Under the pieces are notes generated by a model that worked only from the letters and a program-made list of their open reading frames with translations, made no database searches and was not told the DNA's origin. This document shows, piece by piece, positions 1 through 6,896 of a stretch of 9,196 nt of DNA; within the stretch, counting starts at the first letter, position 1; every line of letters starts with the position of its first letter. The translations under genes were made by a program, and so were the position numbers. Source of the stretch: Phycisphaerae bacterium (GTDB lineage Bacteria > Planctomycetota > Phycisphaerae > Sedimentisphaerales > Anaerobacaceae); contig DAOVNI010000040.1 of NCBI GenBank assembly GCA_030630315.1, positions 1 to 9,196 of the forward strand. The letters are read 5' to 3'.

Positions 1-42
1 ACCATGCTTTCTTTTATGCGAAAAATTACGAAAGAAAACGTT

Positions 43-70
43 ATTGTACGCTTATTGAGCTATAAATCAA
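43..70 (-). promoter_or_regulatory. Possible sigma70 promoter for a divergent gene off the left edge
   Basis: On the minus strand a TTGATT box (65-70) and a TACAAT box (43-48) are separated by 16 bp. A minus-strand ATG follows at 5-3, about 30 nt below the expected start of transcription, but its upstream bases (aaaagaaagc) make only a weak ribosome site. A divergent gene could begin at the window edge. Only one codon is visible, so no CDS is called. Confidence 0.3.
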
Positions 71-109
71 GGAAAAACACGACTAATTCTTAGCGCACAA
101 CAATTATAG

Positions 110-138
110 TTGACAAATGGTGCCGGATTATGGATAAT
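110..138 (+). promoter_or_regulatory. Sigma70-type promoter of the FHA-GAF gene
   Basis: A perfect TTGACA (110-115) is followed after 17 bp by GATAAT (133-138), five of six matches to the consensus -10 box. Transcription would start near 145, giving a leader of about 38 nt before the ATG at 183. No operator-like inverted repeat overlaps the boxes. Confidence 0.7.
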
Positions 139-182
139 GAATTTCACCTAATTTCAGATTCCAAACGCAGGCGGGAAAAACA

Positions 183-1058
183 ATGCGTCTGGTTGTGAAA
201 CAAAATAATCGCATCGTAAACGAATTTCAATTCACCGAGGGCCCTGTCTATATAGGCAGGCAAGCCGACAGCCAGATTCTTTTGCCCGGCGGAACAGTCT
301 CAAAACAACACGCAGCAATCTTTACCACTGACGATGGGAAATGGATGGTCGAAGATAAAGACTCGGCGAACAAAACATATCTAAACGATAAGGCAATCCA
401 CCAAGCTGAAATTAAAACCGGCGACGTCCTTCGTATAACTGATTTTACTATCGAAGTCTATCTCGAAGACGCTACCGTTGCCGACAAACCGGTTCATACC
501 GAAAAGACGTTTCATCTGGAAGCTGCACTGACAACCCCGCCTCACGAAATTATAGTAAGAAAGACGGATGCCGCACACGCCCCCGCTATGAGATTGCCGG
601 CCAAAAGATTAACGGATTTTTCGCAGGCCACCGAGGCAATCTGTGAAGCCGACAGTCTCGACAAATTGCTGCTGACCTTATTGAATATCACATTAAAACA
701 GTTCAGTGCGCTTCGTACCTGGTGTGCCTTGAGAAGCCAGCCGGCCGGCCCGATGACCTGTCACGCAGGCAAAAAACGGGATGGCCAAACCGTCCAGCTA
801 AGCGACATAAAACTTAATGACAAAATCGCTCAAGCGGTTGAGAAGAGCCAGTTCCTGGTCCTGCCGCGAGTCTCAGCTCAATTAGAAGAAGAGGAAAGAA
901 TACGCTCTGCACTGATAGCAGCTATTATCCGCTCCGCCGGCTGTTTCGGCGTGTTGTACGTTGACAACGCTATGGCCGACGACCACTACAGTCTCAGCGA
1001 CCTCGACTATCTGATGCTGCTCGCAATGCACACAGCCGCTACTATGAAAAACCTCTGA
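183..1058 (+). CDS. FHA and GAF domain protein (putative phospho-threonine-binding sensor)
   Basis: This 291-residue soluble protein has an N-terminal forkhead-associated domain at about residues 3-95. Its phosphothreonine-binding signature is complete: GR at 25-26, S40-x-x-H43 and N63 in NKTYLND, where most family members have NGTYVNG. After a variable linker (about 96-140), residues 145-291 resemble a GAF domain: a helix beginning TDFSQATEAICEA, a central strand region, and the closing FGVLYVDN...YSLSDLDYLMLLA stretch typical of the fold. FHA domains bind phosphothreonine on partner proteins; GAF domains often bind small ligands or dimerise. There is no kinase, phosphatase, cyclase or DNA-binding output domain, so it probably acts as an adaptor. 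The ATG at 183 is preceded by a weak purine stretch (gcgggaaaaa). It has its own promoter at 110-138 and is monocistronic, with its stop 9 bp from that of the convergent neighbour. The FHA call is firm; the GAF call is good but rests on pattern only. Confidence 0.9.
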   Translation: MRLVVKQNNRIVNEFQFTEGPVYIGRQADSQILLPGGTVSKQHAAIFTTDDGKWMVEDKDSANKTYLNDKAIHQAEIKTGDVLRITDFTIEVYLEDATVADKPVHTEKTFHLEAALTTPPHEIIVRKTDAAHAPAMRLPAKRLTDFSQATEAICEADSLDKLLLTLLNITLKQFSALRTWCALRSQPAGPMTCHAGKKRDGQTVQLSDIKLNDKIAQAVEKSQFLVLPRVSAQLEEEERIRSALIAAIIRSAGCFGVLYVDNAMADDHYSLSDLDYLMLLAMHTAATMKNL

Positions 1059-1067
1059 CACCCGCCA

Positions 1068-3623
1068 CTATTGTTCCCAAAGCCAATTGCCGGCGAAAAT
1101 GGCGAAATCAATGAAATTGACAATTCCGTCTCTGTCGAGGTCTTCAGCCAATAAAACCACCTCATAAAGCCATTTGTCCGTGAACAGCATCATATCCGTG
1201 TAATTCACTGAGTCATCATTACTTACGTCAGCTACGTTGCCGAGGTCCGATGCAGACATACTCGCCTCAGATGTGCCGCCATAAGCACCCATATTTATTC
1301 GCTTGCCGTGCGGCCATAATTCCCCAGCCCAGTCTGAATGGGGGTCGCCTGCATCGATACACAAGCTTGTGTTGACATCATAGACCCACTCGTTTTGGTT
1401 TGGGTCCCATCGCCCGGCAGCGGATTGTAAATGGTAGTCGTCATTTGTGGTATCCGCAAAGCACGGGTCCTCGCCAATATTGCCGTGGCCCGCGAATGTG
1501 TCCAGCCCTTGAATGCAGCTATAGTTGATGACCGGCCCTCCAACGCCTGTTGTATGGATTTGCGCGGATTCGTCCATACCGCCTTCATCGCTGTTACCCC
1601 AGAAGATGCAGTTTGTCAGCGTCGGTTTGCCTATGGAGTTATACATCCCGCCGGCCAAACCGTAGCCGCTGTCTGCCTTATTCCCGGTGAAGGTACAGTT
1701 GGTCAGTATCGGATTGCTGTAGGAGTTAAACATCCCGCCGCCCAAACCGCCGACGTTCTCGATGCCCCGGGCATAATTCCCCTCAAAGATGCAGTTGGTA
1801 AGCGTCGGATCGCTGTGGTCGTTGTACATCCCGCCGCAAACACCGCCGTAATAATTGCCGAACTCGTCCATGCTGAAGTGAGCATAGTTGTCGGTAAATA
1901 TGCAGTTTGTCAGCGTCGGATTGCTGTAGTAGTTGGACATCCCGCCTCGGTCGTCTGCCCTATTTGATCTGAAGGTGCAGTTGGTAAGTATCGGATTGCT
2001 GTGACGGTTATACATCCCGCCGCCACCTCCTGAATAGTTTGACTCGAAGGTACAATTAGTTAGTATCGGATTGCTGTGGTCGTTATACATCCCGCTACAA
2101 TGATTCCTGAAGAAAGTGCATTTTGTAATCACGGGGCAGGAATTGTTCCGGCAATAGATTCCGCCCGCCCACATACCTCCTTTATTTTGTTTTATTATAC
2201 AATTTCTGATTGTTGGTGAGGAATTGTTACAATATATCCCGCCACCATAGGCAGGCACATCGAAAAAAGCTCTTGCTTCATTTTCGCTTATTATGCAATT
2301 GCTGATTGTTGGCGAGGAGTCCTCACAATATATCCCGCCACCATAGACAGGACTACCACCATAACCAACATCTGCTTTATTTCCAGTTATTATACAATTG
2401 CTGATTGTTGGCGAGGAGTAGATGGCACAATATATGCCGGCACCGGAGCCAGCTACCCAGCCACCGGTAACTGTGAATCCCTCTACGACAGATTGGGAGG
2501 TTTCGCCACTATGGAAGTAAAATCCGCGATGAGGGTGTGAGACATTTCCTTGACAGTTGATGATGCAGCTTTCCGGACCACTCACACTCTTTAAGGTTAT
2601 AGCTCTGCCGTTAAAATCAATATCTCTATTGCCGTTGCCGGTATAAACCCCATCCAGAACTACAATTGTGTCCCCATTGGAGGCGTTATTAATCGCTGAT
2701 TGAATCGTGGGAAAGTGCAAAGGAACGAATACTGCATGCCCAACATAAACATAAAGCGTAACATCAATCAAGTGTGAAAAGCCCGAGTTTGTATTCGTAA
2801 ACCTCACAGTATCTGTATACCTGCCCTCAGTTAGAGTGTTGGCAGTCGAGTTGATACACATCTCCACCGGCACAGAGGCGCCGGGAGCTAATGTTCCACC
2901 ACCTGGAGTAACATCTAACCATGATTGTGTCCCTTCTGCGGTCCAGTTCAATGCTGAAGTACCCTCGTTGGTTAGCGTACAGCTCTTACAAGCCGGGCTG
3001 AACGGCCCACCCTCAGGTCCAAATGAGAAAAAACTATCATTCGGCGAGATAACCAGAGCATCCAATAAGTCACCATCCAGACATACATCGTCTATATTCC
3101 AGCCTGCATAGGCCGCCGAAAAATCTGTTGGGCCCATACACCAGCGTATGAAGACCGTCGGCTGACCATCCGCCACGGCGGAAATATTATATTCGCAATA
3201 TACCCAGGAAGAATCAGCCAGGTTACCCTCACCATTTACCCAAACATCTGTCCAGTTTGTTCCGTTATTACTGACCTGAATCTTGGCGTGGTCGAATAGT
3301 GACGATTCAACGCCGAGCCACCGCCAGAAACTCAGATTGACATTTTCTGCAAGAGTGCAGTTTAACGCTGAGGTGGTTAAGCAGTACTCAGCTATGTTGT
3401 TTTCGTAGTTGCCGGCTAAATTATAGCCATAAACATTAGCACCCGTGTAACCTGAGGTAGGGTCATAACTTTGTGGCCCTCCTCCCCCTTGAGGAACACC
3501 AAACTCCCATTGACCTTCAGTTGTCCAATCAGGGTCTGAGTCCATTGGAAAGCAAACGATTACTTCTGCCGTACAGGGAACCACTAAAAGCAGGCAAATA
3601 AGAATGACCATTGAGATTCTCAT
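1068..3623 (-). CDS. Secreted right-handed beta-helix protein with dockerin-like C-terminus
   Basis: The product is 851 residues, counted from the ATG at 3623-3621, which has a perfect GGAGGT ribosome site (3631-3636) 7 nt upstream. A TTG-initiated extension to 3668 is open but would bury the signal peptide. Order of parts: signal peptide at 1-19 (MRIS, hydrophobic core, cleavage near CTA-E); a MAM/jelly-roll-like domain at about 22-184, with a Cys/Trp-rich pattern ending in AGWNIDDVCLDG; a BACON-like immunoglobulin-fold domain at about 187-293; a beta-helix at about 300-790, entered by PTIQSAINNASNGDTIVV and built on some ten coils with an SNPTLTNCTFxGN core (residues 403-677); and a dockerin-like tail at 795-850. 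The tail has two calcium-loop repeats, with ligand pattern D799, S801, D803, D810 and D828, D830, D832, D839, each followed by a WL helix end. Such proteins are surface or secreted polysaccharide-binding, polysaccharide-cleaving or adhesive proteins. No catalytic residues can be assigned, so substrate and activity are unknown. Every coil carries a cysteine at the same place, which suggests a buried cysteine ladder. Confidence 0.9.
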   Translation of the reverse strand: MRISMVILICLLLVVPCTAEVIVCFPMDSDPDWTTEGQWEFGVPQGGGGPQSYDPTSGYTGANVYGYNLAGNYENNIAEYCLTTSALNCTLAENVNLSFWRWLGVESSLFDHAKIQVSNNGTNWTDVWVNGEGNLADSSWVYCEYNISAVADGQPTVFIRWCMGPTDFSAAYAGWNIDDVCLDGDLLDALVISPNDSFFSFGPEGGPFSPACKSCTLTNEGTSALNWTAEGTQSWLDVTPGGGTLAPGASVPVEMCINSTANTLTEGRYTDTVRFTNTNSGFSHLIDVTLYVYVGHAVFVPLHFPTIQSAINNASNGDTIVVLDGVYTGNGNRDIDFNGRAITLKSVSGPESCIINCQGNVSHPHRGFYFHSGETSQSVVEGFTVTGGWVAGSGAGIYCAIYSSPTISNCIITGNKADVGYGGSPVYGGGIYCEDSSPTISNCIISENEARAFFDVPAYGGGIYCNNSSPTIRNCIIKQNKGGMWAGGIYCRNNSCPVITKCTFFRNHCSGMYNDHSNPILTNCTFESNYSGGGGGMYNRHSNPILTNCTFRSNRADDRGGMSNYYSNPTLTNCIFTDNYAHFSMDEFGNYYGGVCGGMYNDHSDPTLTNCIFEGNYARGIENVGGLGGGMFNSYSNPILTNCTFTGNKADSGYGLAGGMYNSIGKPTLTNCIFWGNSDEGGMDESAQIHTTGVGGPVINYSCIQGLDTFAGHGNIGEDPCFADTTNDDYHLQSAAGRWDPNQNEWVYDVNTSLCIDAGDPHSDWAGELWPHGKRINMGAYGGTSEASMSASDLGNVADVSNDDSVNYTDMMLFTDKWLYEVVLLAEDLDRDGIVNFIDFAIFAGNWLWEQ
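1584..2447 (-). repeat. Imperfect tandem repeats encoding beta-helix coils
   Basis: Within the beta-helix gene the DNA is itself repetitive. On the plus strand the phrase catcccgcc begins at 1644, 1731, 1827, 1938 and 2013, and as catcccgct at 2088, each preceded by a copy of cggattgctgt or a close variant. The steps are 87, 96, 111, 75 and 75 bp, all multiples of three, so copies were gained or lost without breaking the frame. The coils upstream (2100-2447) are more diverged, with SSPTISNCII cores, which suggests that the 3' coils of the gene duplicated more recently. Confidence 0.85.
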
Positions 3624-3630
3624 TTTTTTT

Positions 3631-3636
3631 ACCTCC
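3631..3636 (-). promoter_or_regulatory. Strong ribosome binding site fixing the beta-helix gene start
   Basis: On the minus strand GGAGGT lies 7 nt (an A run) before the ATG at 3623. This perfect Shine-Dalgarno site, with the signal peptide directly after it, decides the start against the longer TTG frame that opens at 3668. Confidence 0.85.
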
Positions 3637-3696
3637 GAAAAAACTGCTAATACTTCCCAGCCCGCCAATTTACCTTCAAGACTTGTCGGTTGTGCT

Positions 3697-3722
3697 AAAA
3701 ACGCCAGAAGTCCGGCGGACTT
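3697..3722 (-). promoter_or_regulatory. Hairpin plus T-run in the leader of the beta-helix gene
   Basis: Read on the minus strand, AAGTCC (3722-3717) and GGACTT (3713-3708) form a 6-bp stem with a 3-nt loop. A second possible stem, CGCC (3717-3714) with GGCG (3705-3702), uses bases of the first and is followed at once by TTTTT (3701-3697). The two stems exclude each other, which is the layout of a small attenuator, but the second stem is only 4 bp. The hairpin sits about 16 nt below the predicted transcription start. Function is inference. Confidence 0.3.
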
Positions 3723-3744
3723 ATCCTATTCAATTGCTCAGCTT

Positions 3745-3773
3745 ATTATAGGACATTTGAAGCTGCCCGTCAA
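3745..3773 (-). promoter_or_regulatory. Sigma70-type promoter of the beta-helix gene
   Basis: On the minus strand TTGACG (3773-3768) is followed after 17 bp by a perfect TATAAT (3750-3745). Transcription should start near 3738, giving a leader of roughly 115 nt before the ATG at 3623. It points away from the promoter at 3817-3844, with only 43 bp between the two -35 boxes. Confidence 0.7.
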
Positions 3774-3816
3774 AGCAAATGTGCTGAAAATCAATAATAT
3801 TGTTCAAACATCAGGC

Positions 3817-3844
3817 TTGACAATTCTCGGCAAATCGCTATAAT
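3817..3844 (+). promoter_or_regulatory. Near-consensus sigma70 promoter of the pilT cluster
   Basis: A perfect TTGACA (3817-3822) and a perfect TATAAT (3839-3844) are separated by 16 bp. The start would be near 3851, leaving a leader of about 120 nt before the pilT ATG. It is the best promoter match in the window and predicts strong basal expression unless repressed. It is the likely promoter for all three genes up to 7982, since no comparable promoter was seen in the gaps between them. Confidence 0.75.
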
Positions 3845-3850
3845 ATGATT

Positions 3851-3970
3851 ATATAAGGGCCTATCTTTACAAATCTTATGGTAAAGTAATGCTCTGCTAA
3901 GCCCGCAAACGGTAATAGACCCGGACGTCGGGGAAAAATTAGTTTATAAACTTTGAGGTCGGTATAAATT
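3851..3970 (+). promoter_or_regulatory. Long, possibly structured leader of pilT
   Basis: The predicted leader is long for a simple gene. It can form CTTTAC (3865-3870) with GTAAAG (3881-3886) around a 10-nt loop, enclosed by GGGC (3857-3860) with GCCC (3901-3904), and then CCCG (3920-3923) with CGGG (3929-3932). A perfect 12-bp palindrome, agtttataaact, lies at 3941-3952 directly before the GAGG (3955-3958). That ribosome site is 12 nt from the ATG, further than usual. No known riboswitch class could be matched by eye. Confidence 0.35.
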
Positions 3971-5104
3971 ATGGCTGCGGAACAACCTATCGACATGCAC
4001 ACAAATCTCGACCATGAGCCGGGGTTGAACAAGTTCTTCAGGGCCGCTATCAAAACCCAGGCAAATGACCTGCACCTCAAGGTCGGTCAACCCCCGAAAC
4101 TACGCATCTTAGGAGAACTGAAAAACCTTAAGGGCGAATTAATGACCCAAGAGAGAATAGAAGAGCTGGTCTTCGAGATACTAAGTCCAGCCCAGAAGGA
4201 GTTTTTCCTGAAAAACGGCACCGTGGACTTCGCCTACGAAATCGGCGATGAAGACCGCTTCCGAATAAACGTATTTCGCCAGAGAGGAATGATTAGTCTT
4301 GCAGCAAGACGCGTCAGCGCCTACGTCCCGCCGTTTGAAGAGCTGCATCTGCCGCCCATTCTGGAAAAAATAGCCGACGGCACTCAGGGTCTGGTTCTTG
4401 TAGTTGGTCCTACCGGCTGCGGCAAAACCACTACAATCGCATCGATGATAGACCACGTAAACCGCACACGCTCCTGTCATATAGTTACAATCGAAGACCC
4501 CATCGAGTATCTCTTTAAGGACAAAAAGGCAATCGTCTCACAAAGGGAAGTCGGTATTGACACACAGGACTTTGAGCAAGCCCTGACATATCTAATGCGA
4601 CAGGACCCTGACGTGGTCTTCATCGGCGAAATGCGCGACGCCAAAACCGTCATAGCTGGAATGAGGGCCGCCGAAACCGGCCATCTTGTTTTTGGAACGA
4701 TGCACTCCGCCAATGCCTCTCAGGCTGTGCACCGACTTTTAGACCTCTTCCCGGCGGGCGAAAGAGACCTTACAAGGCAAACTTTAAGTCTGGCAGCTAA
4801 AGCAATCATCAGCCAGATATTGCTGCCGTGCCTCAAGGAAGGGGTGGACCGAATACCCGCTGTCGAGATCCTTCTTGCAAACCCCGCTGTCAGAAAACTG
4901 ATTTCCGAAGGACGCGAAACCGATTTGCCCAGCGTTATCCGGGCCTGTCGAGAGGAAGGCATGCTGGACTTTACAGACTACCTTTGTGAGCTCGTGAAAA
5001 ACGGCTCGATTGACCCGAAGGACGCATATAGATATGCGCCAAGCGTAGAAGAGCTAAAAATGGCGCTAAAGGGAATCAGAACTACCGCCGAAGGTATCTT
5101 GTGA
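3971..5104 (+). CDS. pilT: Type IV pilus retraction ATPase PilT
   Basis: A 377-residue hexameric ATPase of the type IV pilus/type II secretion family. PilT depolymerises pili from the inner cytoplasmic face and powers twitching and DNA uptake. The N-terminal PAS-like domain is at about 18-125 (ANDLHLKVGQPPKLRILGEL). The RecA-like core has an intact Walker A GPTGCGKT (146-153), an Asp box TIEDPIEY (173-180), a Walker B with catalytic glutamate DVVFIGEMRD (214-223, E220) and a His box TGHLVFGTMHS (236-246). The C-terminal NPAVRKLISEGR (304-315) corresponds to the PilT-specific AIRNLIRE motif, which separates it from PilB/GspE; there is no tetracysteine zinc motif. Length is normal for PilT. It is the first gene of a cluster, 71 bp before the next gene, with its own promoter at 3817-3844. 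No pilin, pilC, pilB or secretin gene is nearby, so its partner filament must be encoded elsewhere, or it serves the neighbouring membrane proteins instead. Confidence 0.95.
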   Translation: MAAEQPIDMHTNLDHEPGLNKFFRAAIKTQANDLHLKVGQPPKLRILGELKNLKGELMTQERIEELVFEILSPAQKEFFLKNGTVDFAYEIGDEDRFRINVFRQRGMISLAARRVSAYVPPFEELHLPPILEKIADGTQGLVLVVGPTGCGKTTTIASMIDHVNRTRSCHIVTIEDPIEYLFKDKKAIVSQREVGIDTQDFEQALTYLMRQDPDVVFIGEMRDAKTVIAGMRAAETGHLVFGTMHSANASQAVHRLLDLFPAGERDLTRQTLSLAAKAIISQILLPCLKEGVDRIPAVEILLANPAVRKLISEGRETDLPSVIRACREEGMLDFTDYLCELVKNGSIDPKDAYRYAPSVEELKMALKGIRTTAEGIL

Positions 5105-5144
5105 GATTTCGTTGAATTTAGGTCCCATTTTGCAGTAAGCCGCA

Positions 5145-5159
5145 AAAGGGCAGCCCTTT
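5145..5159 (+). repeat. Short inverted repeat between pilT and the next gene
   Basis: AAAGGGC (5145-5151) and GCCCTTT (5153-5159) are perfect inverted arms around one base; as RNA a 5-bp stem with a 5-nt loop is more realistic. It ends 6 nt before the GGAG ribosome site of the following gene. There is no T-run, so it is not a standard terminator. It could modulate translation or mRNA stability. Confidence 0.35.
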
Positions 5160-5175
5160 CGTAACGGAGCATCTT

Positions 5176-6837
5176 ATGCCGGATTTAATATTGGCTTCTA
5201 TCGAATACAGCGGCTACATATCCATAATCAAATTTATTATCTTTCTGCTTTTGTTCTTCCTCTGGCTGCCCCTGGTCGGCTGGGTGTATAAGGATGCCCT
5301 CGCGGTGGAAACCAAAGAGGTCTTCTGGACAGCTCTTGTTTTCGGCGCAGGAGCGGCCGCCGCAATCATTTGGCTGCTTATACCTCTTTTTGTCATCGGC
5401 ATATTGTTCTACCTCATAGCCGTACCAGCGACATCCCTCGGTTATGTGATGCATCGCAACGCCAGAGTCATGGATTACGACCGTGTGCTGACCGCCGACC
5501 ACATCAAAGGCCTGTTCGTCAGCAAACAAAAGAGACTTGACGCCCTCAAAGGTTTCCTTTTTATAACCGCCAACAACAATGAAGTGCCTTTGCCTGAACC
5601 GCAAACCCCGGACTTCTTCGGCTATAAGGCGGCTTACGAAATTTTTACCGATGTTAACTGGCGAAGGGCAAACAGCATTATGTTTTCCCCTACCTCCGAA
5701 TACTATAATGTAGATTACTACGTTGACGGCGCACAGTTAAAACAGCCGACCATACCCAGAGACCAGATGGAATTTTTCATTCACTTTCTAAAGGACCTTG
5801 CCGACCTCGATGTCAACGAAAAGCGAAAACCGCAAAAAGGAAAGTTCAAAATCCGCCAGGATAATGAGAATACCGAGTGGGAAGTGGCCACTGCCGGCTC
5901 AACCGCCGGAGAACAAATCAGACTCAAACAAATAATGCAGCAGAAAATAGCAAGGTTAACCGAAATCGGCTTGATGCCCAGGCAGTACGAACAGCTAAAT
6001 AAAATGCGCAAGCTAAAACAAGGTCTGTTTATCGTAACCGGGCCTAAAAAGACCGGTGTAACAACCACATTTTATGCACTGCTGCAAAATCATGACGCCT
6101 TCCTTAACAGTATAGGCACGCTTGAAAGACGCCTTTCCGCCGAGCTGCCGAATATAACTCAAAACGTCTTCACCCTCAGTGACACCGGCACAACTACTTA
6201 CGCCAAAAAGCTGCAGGCAATAGTAAGAATGGGGCTGGACATCGTCGGCATTGCCGACTGCGAGAATGCCGAAACAGCCCGGGTCGCTTGTGCAGCCGCT
6301 AAAGATGGGAAAATCGTATATGTTACACTCAAAGCAGATAATGTTTTAAGAGCGCTCGGCAAATGGATGAAGTTGGTCGGCGACAGAAAACTCGCTGTCG
6401 AAAACTTGCTCGGCATAAGCAACCAACGACTCGTCAGAAAACTTTGCGACGAATGCAAGCAGCCCTATGGGCCGAACAGAGAGCTCCTCAGAAAGTTCAA
6501 CATCCCCGCTGAAAAAGCAAAAGCATTTTACCGACCCGGCAAACTACAGTATCCGAAACACGGAAAACCCATAACCTGCGAAGAATGCCAGGGCACAGGT
6601 TTCCTCGGCAGAACGGGTGTATTCGAAACTATCACAATAGATAATGAGTTAAGAAACGCCATAAAACAAGCAAAGTCACTGTCGGAAATCGGTACGCAAT
6701 TTAGACGTGCTAAAATGCTGTATCTCCAGGAGCAGGCTCTCAGAAGAGTCATTGGCGGAACAACATCAATAAACGAAATAGTCAGGATACTTGCAGCATC
6801 AAAAAAGCAAAAAACGAAAAAACCGGAACAAAAATAG
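5176..6837 (+). CDS. Membrane-anchored PilB/GspE-like pseudo-ATPase with zinc motif
   Basis: A 553-residue protein with an N-terminal membrane anchor: hydrophobic segments at about 16-37, 50-70 and 71-93. The rest aligns by eye with GspE/PilB. Residues 165-250 match the N2 domain (ANSIMFSP...VDYYVDG...DLDVNEKRKPQKGKFKI). The core begins QGLFIVTGP (282-290) and ends with a tetracysteine zinc site, C424-x-x-C427 and C468-x-x-C471, as in extension ATPases. All nucleotide motifs have decayed. The Walker A GPKKTGVTT has V295 where lysine should be. The Asp box reads TLERR (R318 for Asp). The GEIRD of Walker B reads ADCEN (D361 for the catalytic Glu). Both His-box histidines are lysines (K379, K386). 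The reading frame is open and the zinc site kept, so this looks like a selected, non-hydrolysing scaffold rather than a dead gene. GGAG (5166-5169) lies 6 nt before the ATG. It follows pilT and precedes a CvpA-like gene, probably in one transcript. Its binding partner is unknown; the PilT hexamer is a reasonable guess. Confidence 0.9.
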   Translation: MPDLILASIEYSGYISIIKFIIFLLLFFLWLPLVGWVYKDALAVETKEVFWTALVFGAGAAAAIIWLLIPLFVIGILFYLIAVPATSLGYVMHRNARVMDYDRVLTADHIKGLFVSKQKRLDALKGFLFITANNNEVPLPEPQTPDFFGYKAAYEIFTDVNWRRANSIMFSPTSEYYNVDYYVDGAQLKQPTIPRDQMEFFIHFLKDLADLDVNEKRKPQKGKFKIRQDNENTEWEVATAGSTAGEQIRLKQIMQQKIARLTEIGLMPRQYEQLNKMRKLKQGLFIVTGPKKTGVTTTFYALLQNHDAFLNSIGTLERRLSAELPNITQNVFTLSDTGTTTYAKKLQAIVRMGLDIVGIADCENAETARVACAAAKDGKIVYVTLKADNVLRALGKWMKLVGDRKLAVENLLGISNQRLVRKLCDECKQPYGPNRELLRKFNIPAEKAKAFYRPGKLQYPKHGKPITCEECQGTGFLGRTGVFETITIDNELRNAIKQAKSLSEIGTQFRRAKMLYLQEQALRRVIGGTTSINEIVRILAASKKQKTKKPEQK

Positions 6838-6868
6838 TCGTTAGTGAATAGTATTTAGTCGTTAGTGA
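6835..6868 (+). repeat. 13-bp direct repeat in the intergenic gap
   Basis: tagtcgttagtga occurs at 6835-6847 and again at 6856-6868, a 21-bp step, with gaatagt-like filler between. The first copy supplies the TAG stop codon of the preceding gene. It may reflect slippage or a fragment of a dispersed intergenic repeat. Confidence 0.6.
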
Positions 6869-6896
6869 CTGACGGCTAAACAGCGGAGACATTGTA

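Noticed and set aside
1431..1967. 178-residue plus-strand frame opposite the beta-helix gene
   Set aside because: It is the antisense shadow of the coil repeats. Its own periodicity (repeated VGKRRIAVVVVHPA) only mirrors them, and the minus frame has a signal peptide and recognisable domains.
3624..3668. Longer beta-helix protein starting at 3668
   Set aside because: The start would be TTG without a good ribosome site and would place 15 residues before the signal peptide, while GGAGGT directly precedes the ATG at 3623.
3895..3935. cccgcaaacgg in the pilT leader as a class I cyclic-di-GMP riboswitch
   Set aside because: The resemblance stops at a few bases; the paired GGGCAAACC and GGGACGCAAAGCC blocks of that class are absent.
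3941..3952. 12-bp palindrome agtttataaact as an operator
   Set aside because: A perfect 12-mer palindrome of AT-rich bases is expected once or twice by chance in a window this size, and it lies far below the promoter.
5145..5159. Inverted repeat as an intrinsic terminator after pilT
   Set aside because: There is no T-run after it and a ribosome site follows within 10 bases, so readthrough into the next gene is more likely.
5185..5604. 139-residue minus-strand frame opposite the pseudo-ATPase start
   Set aside because: It lies fully inside a well-supported gene, has no recognisable domain, and is explained as the complement of the membrane-segment codons.
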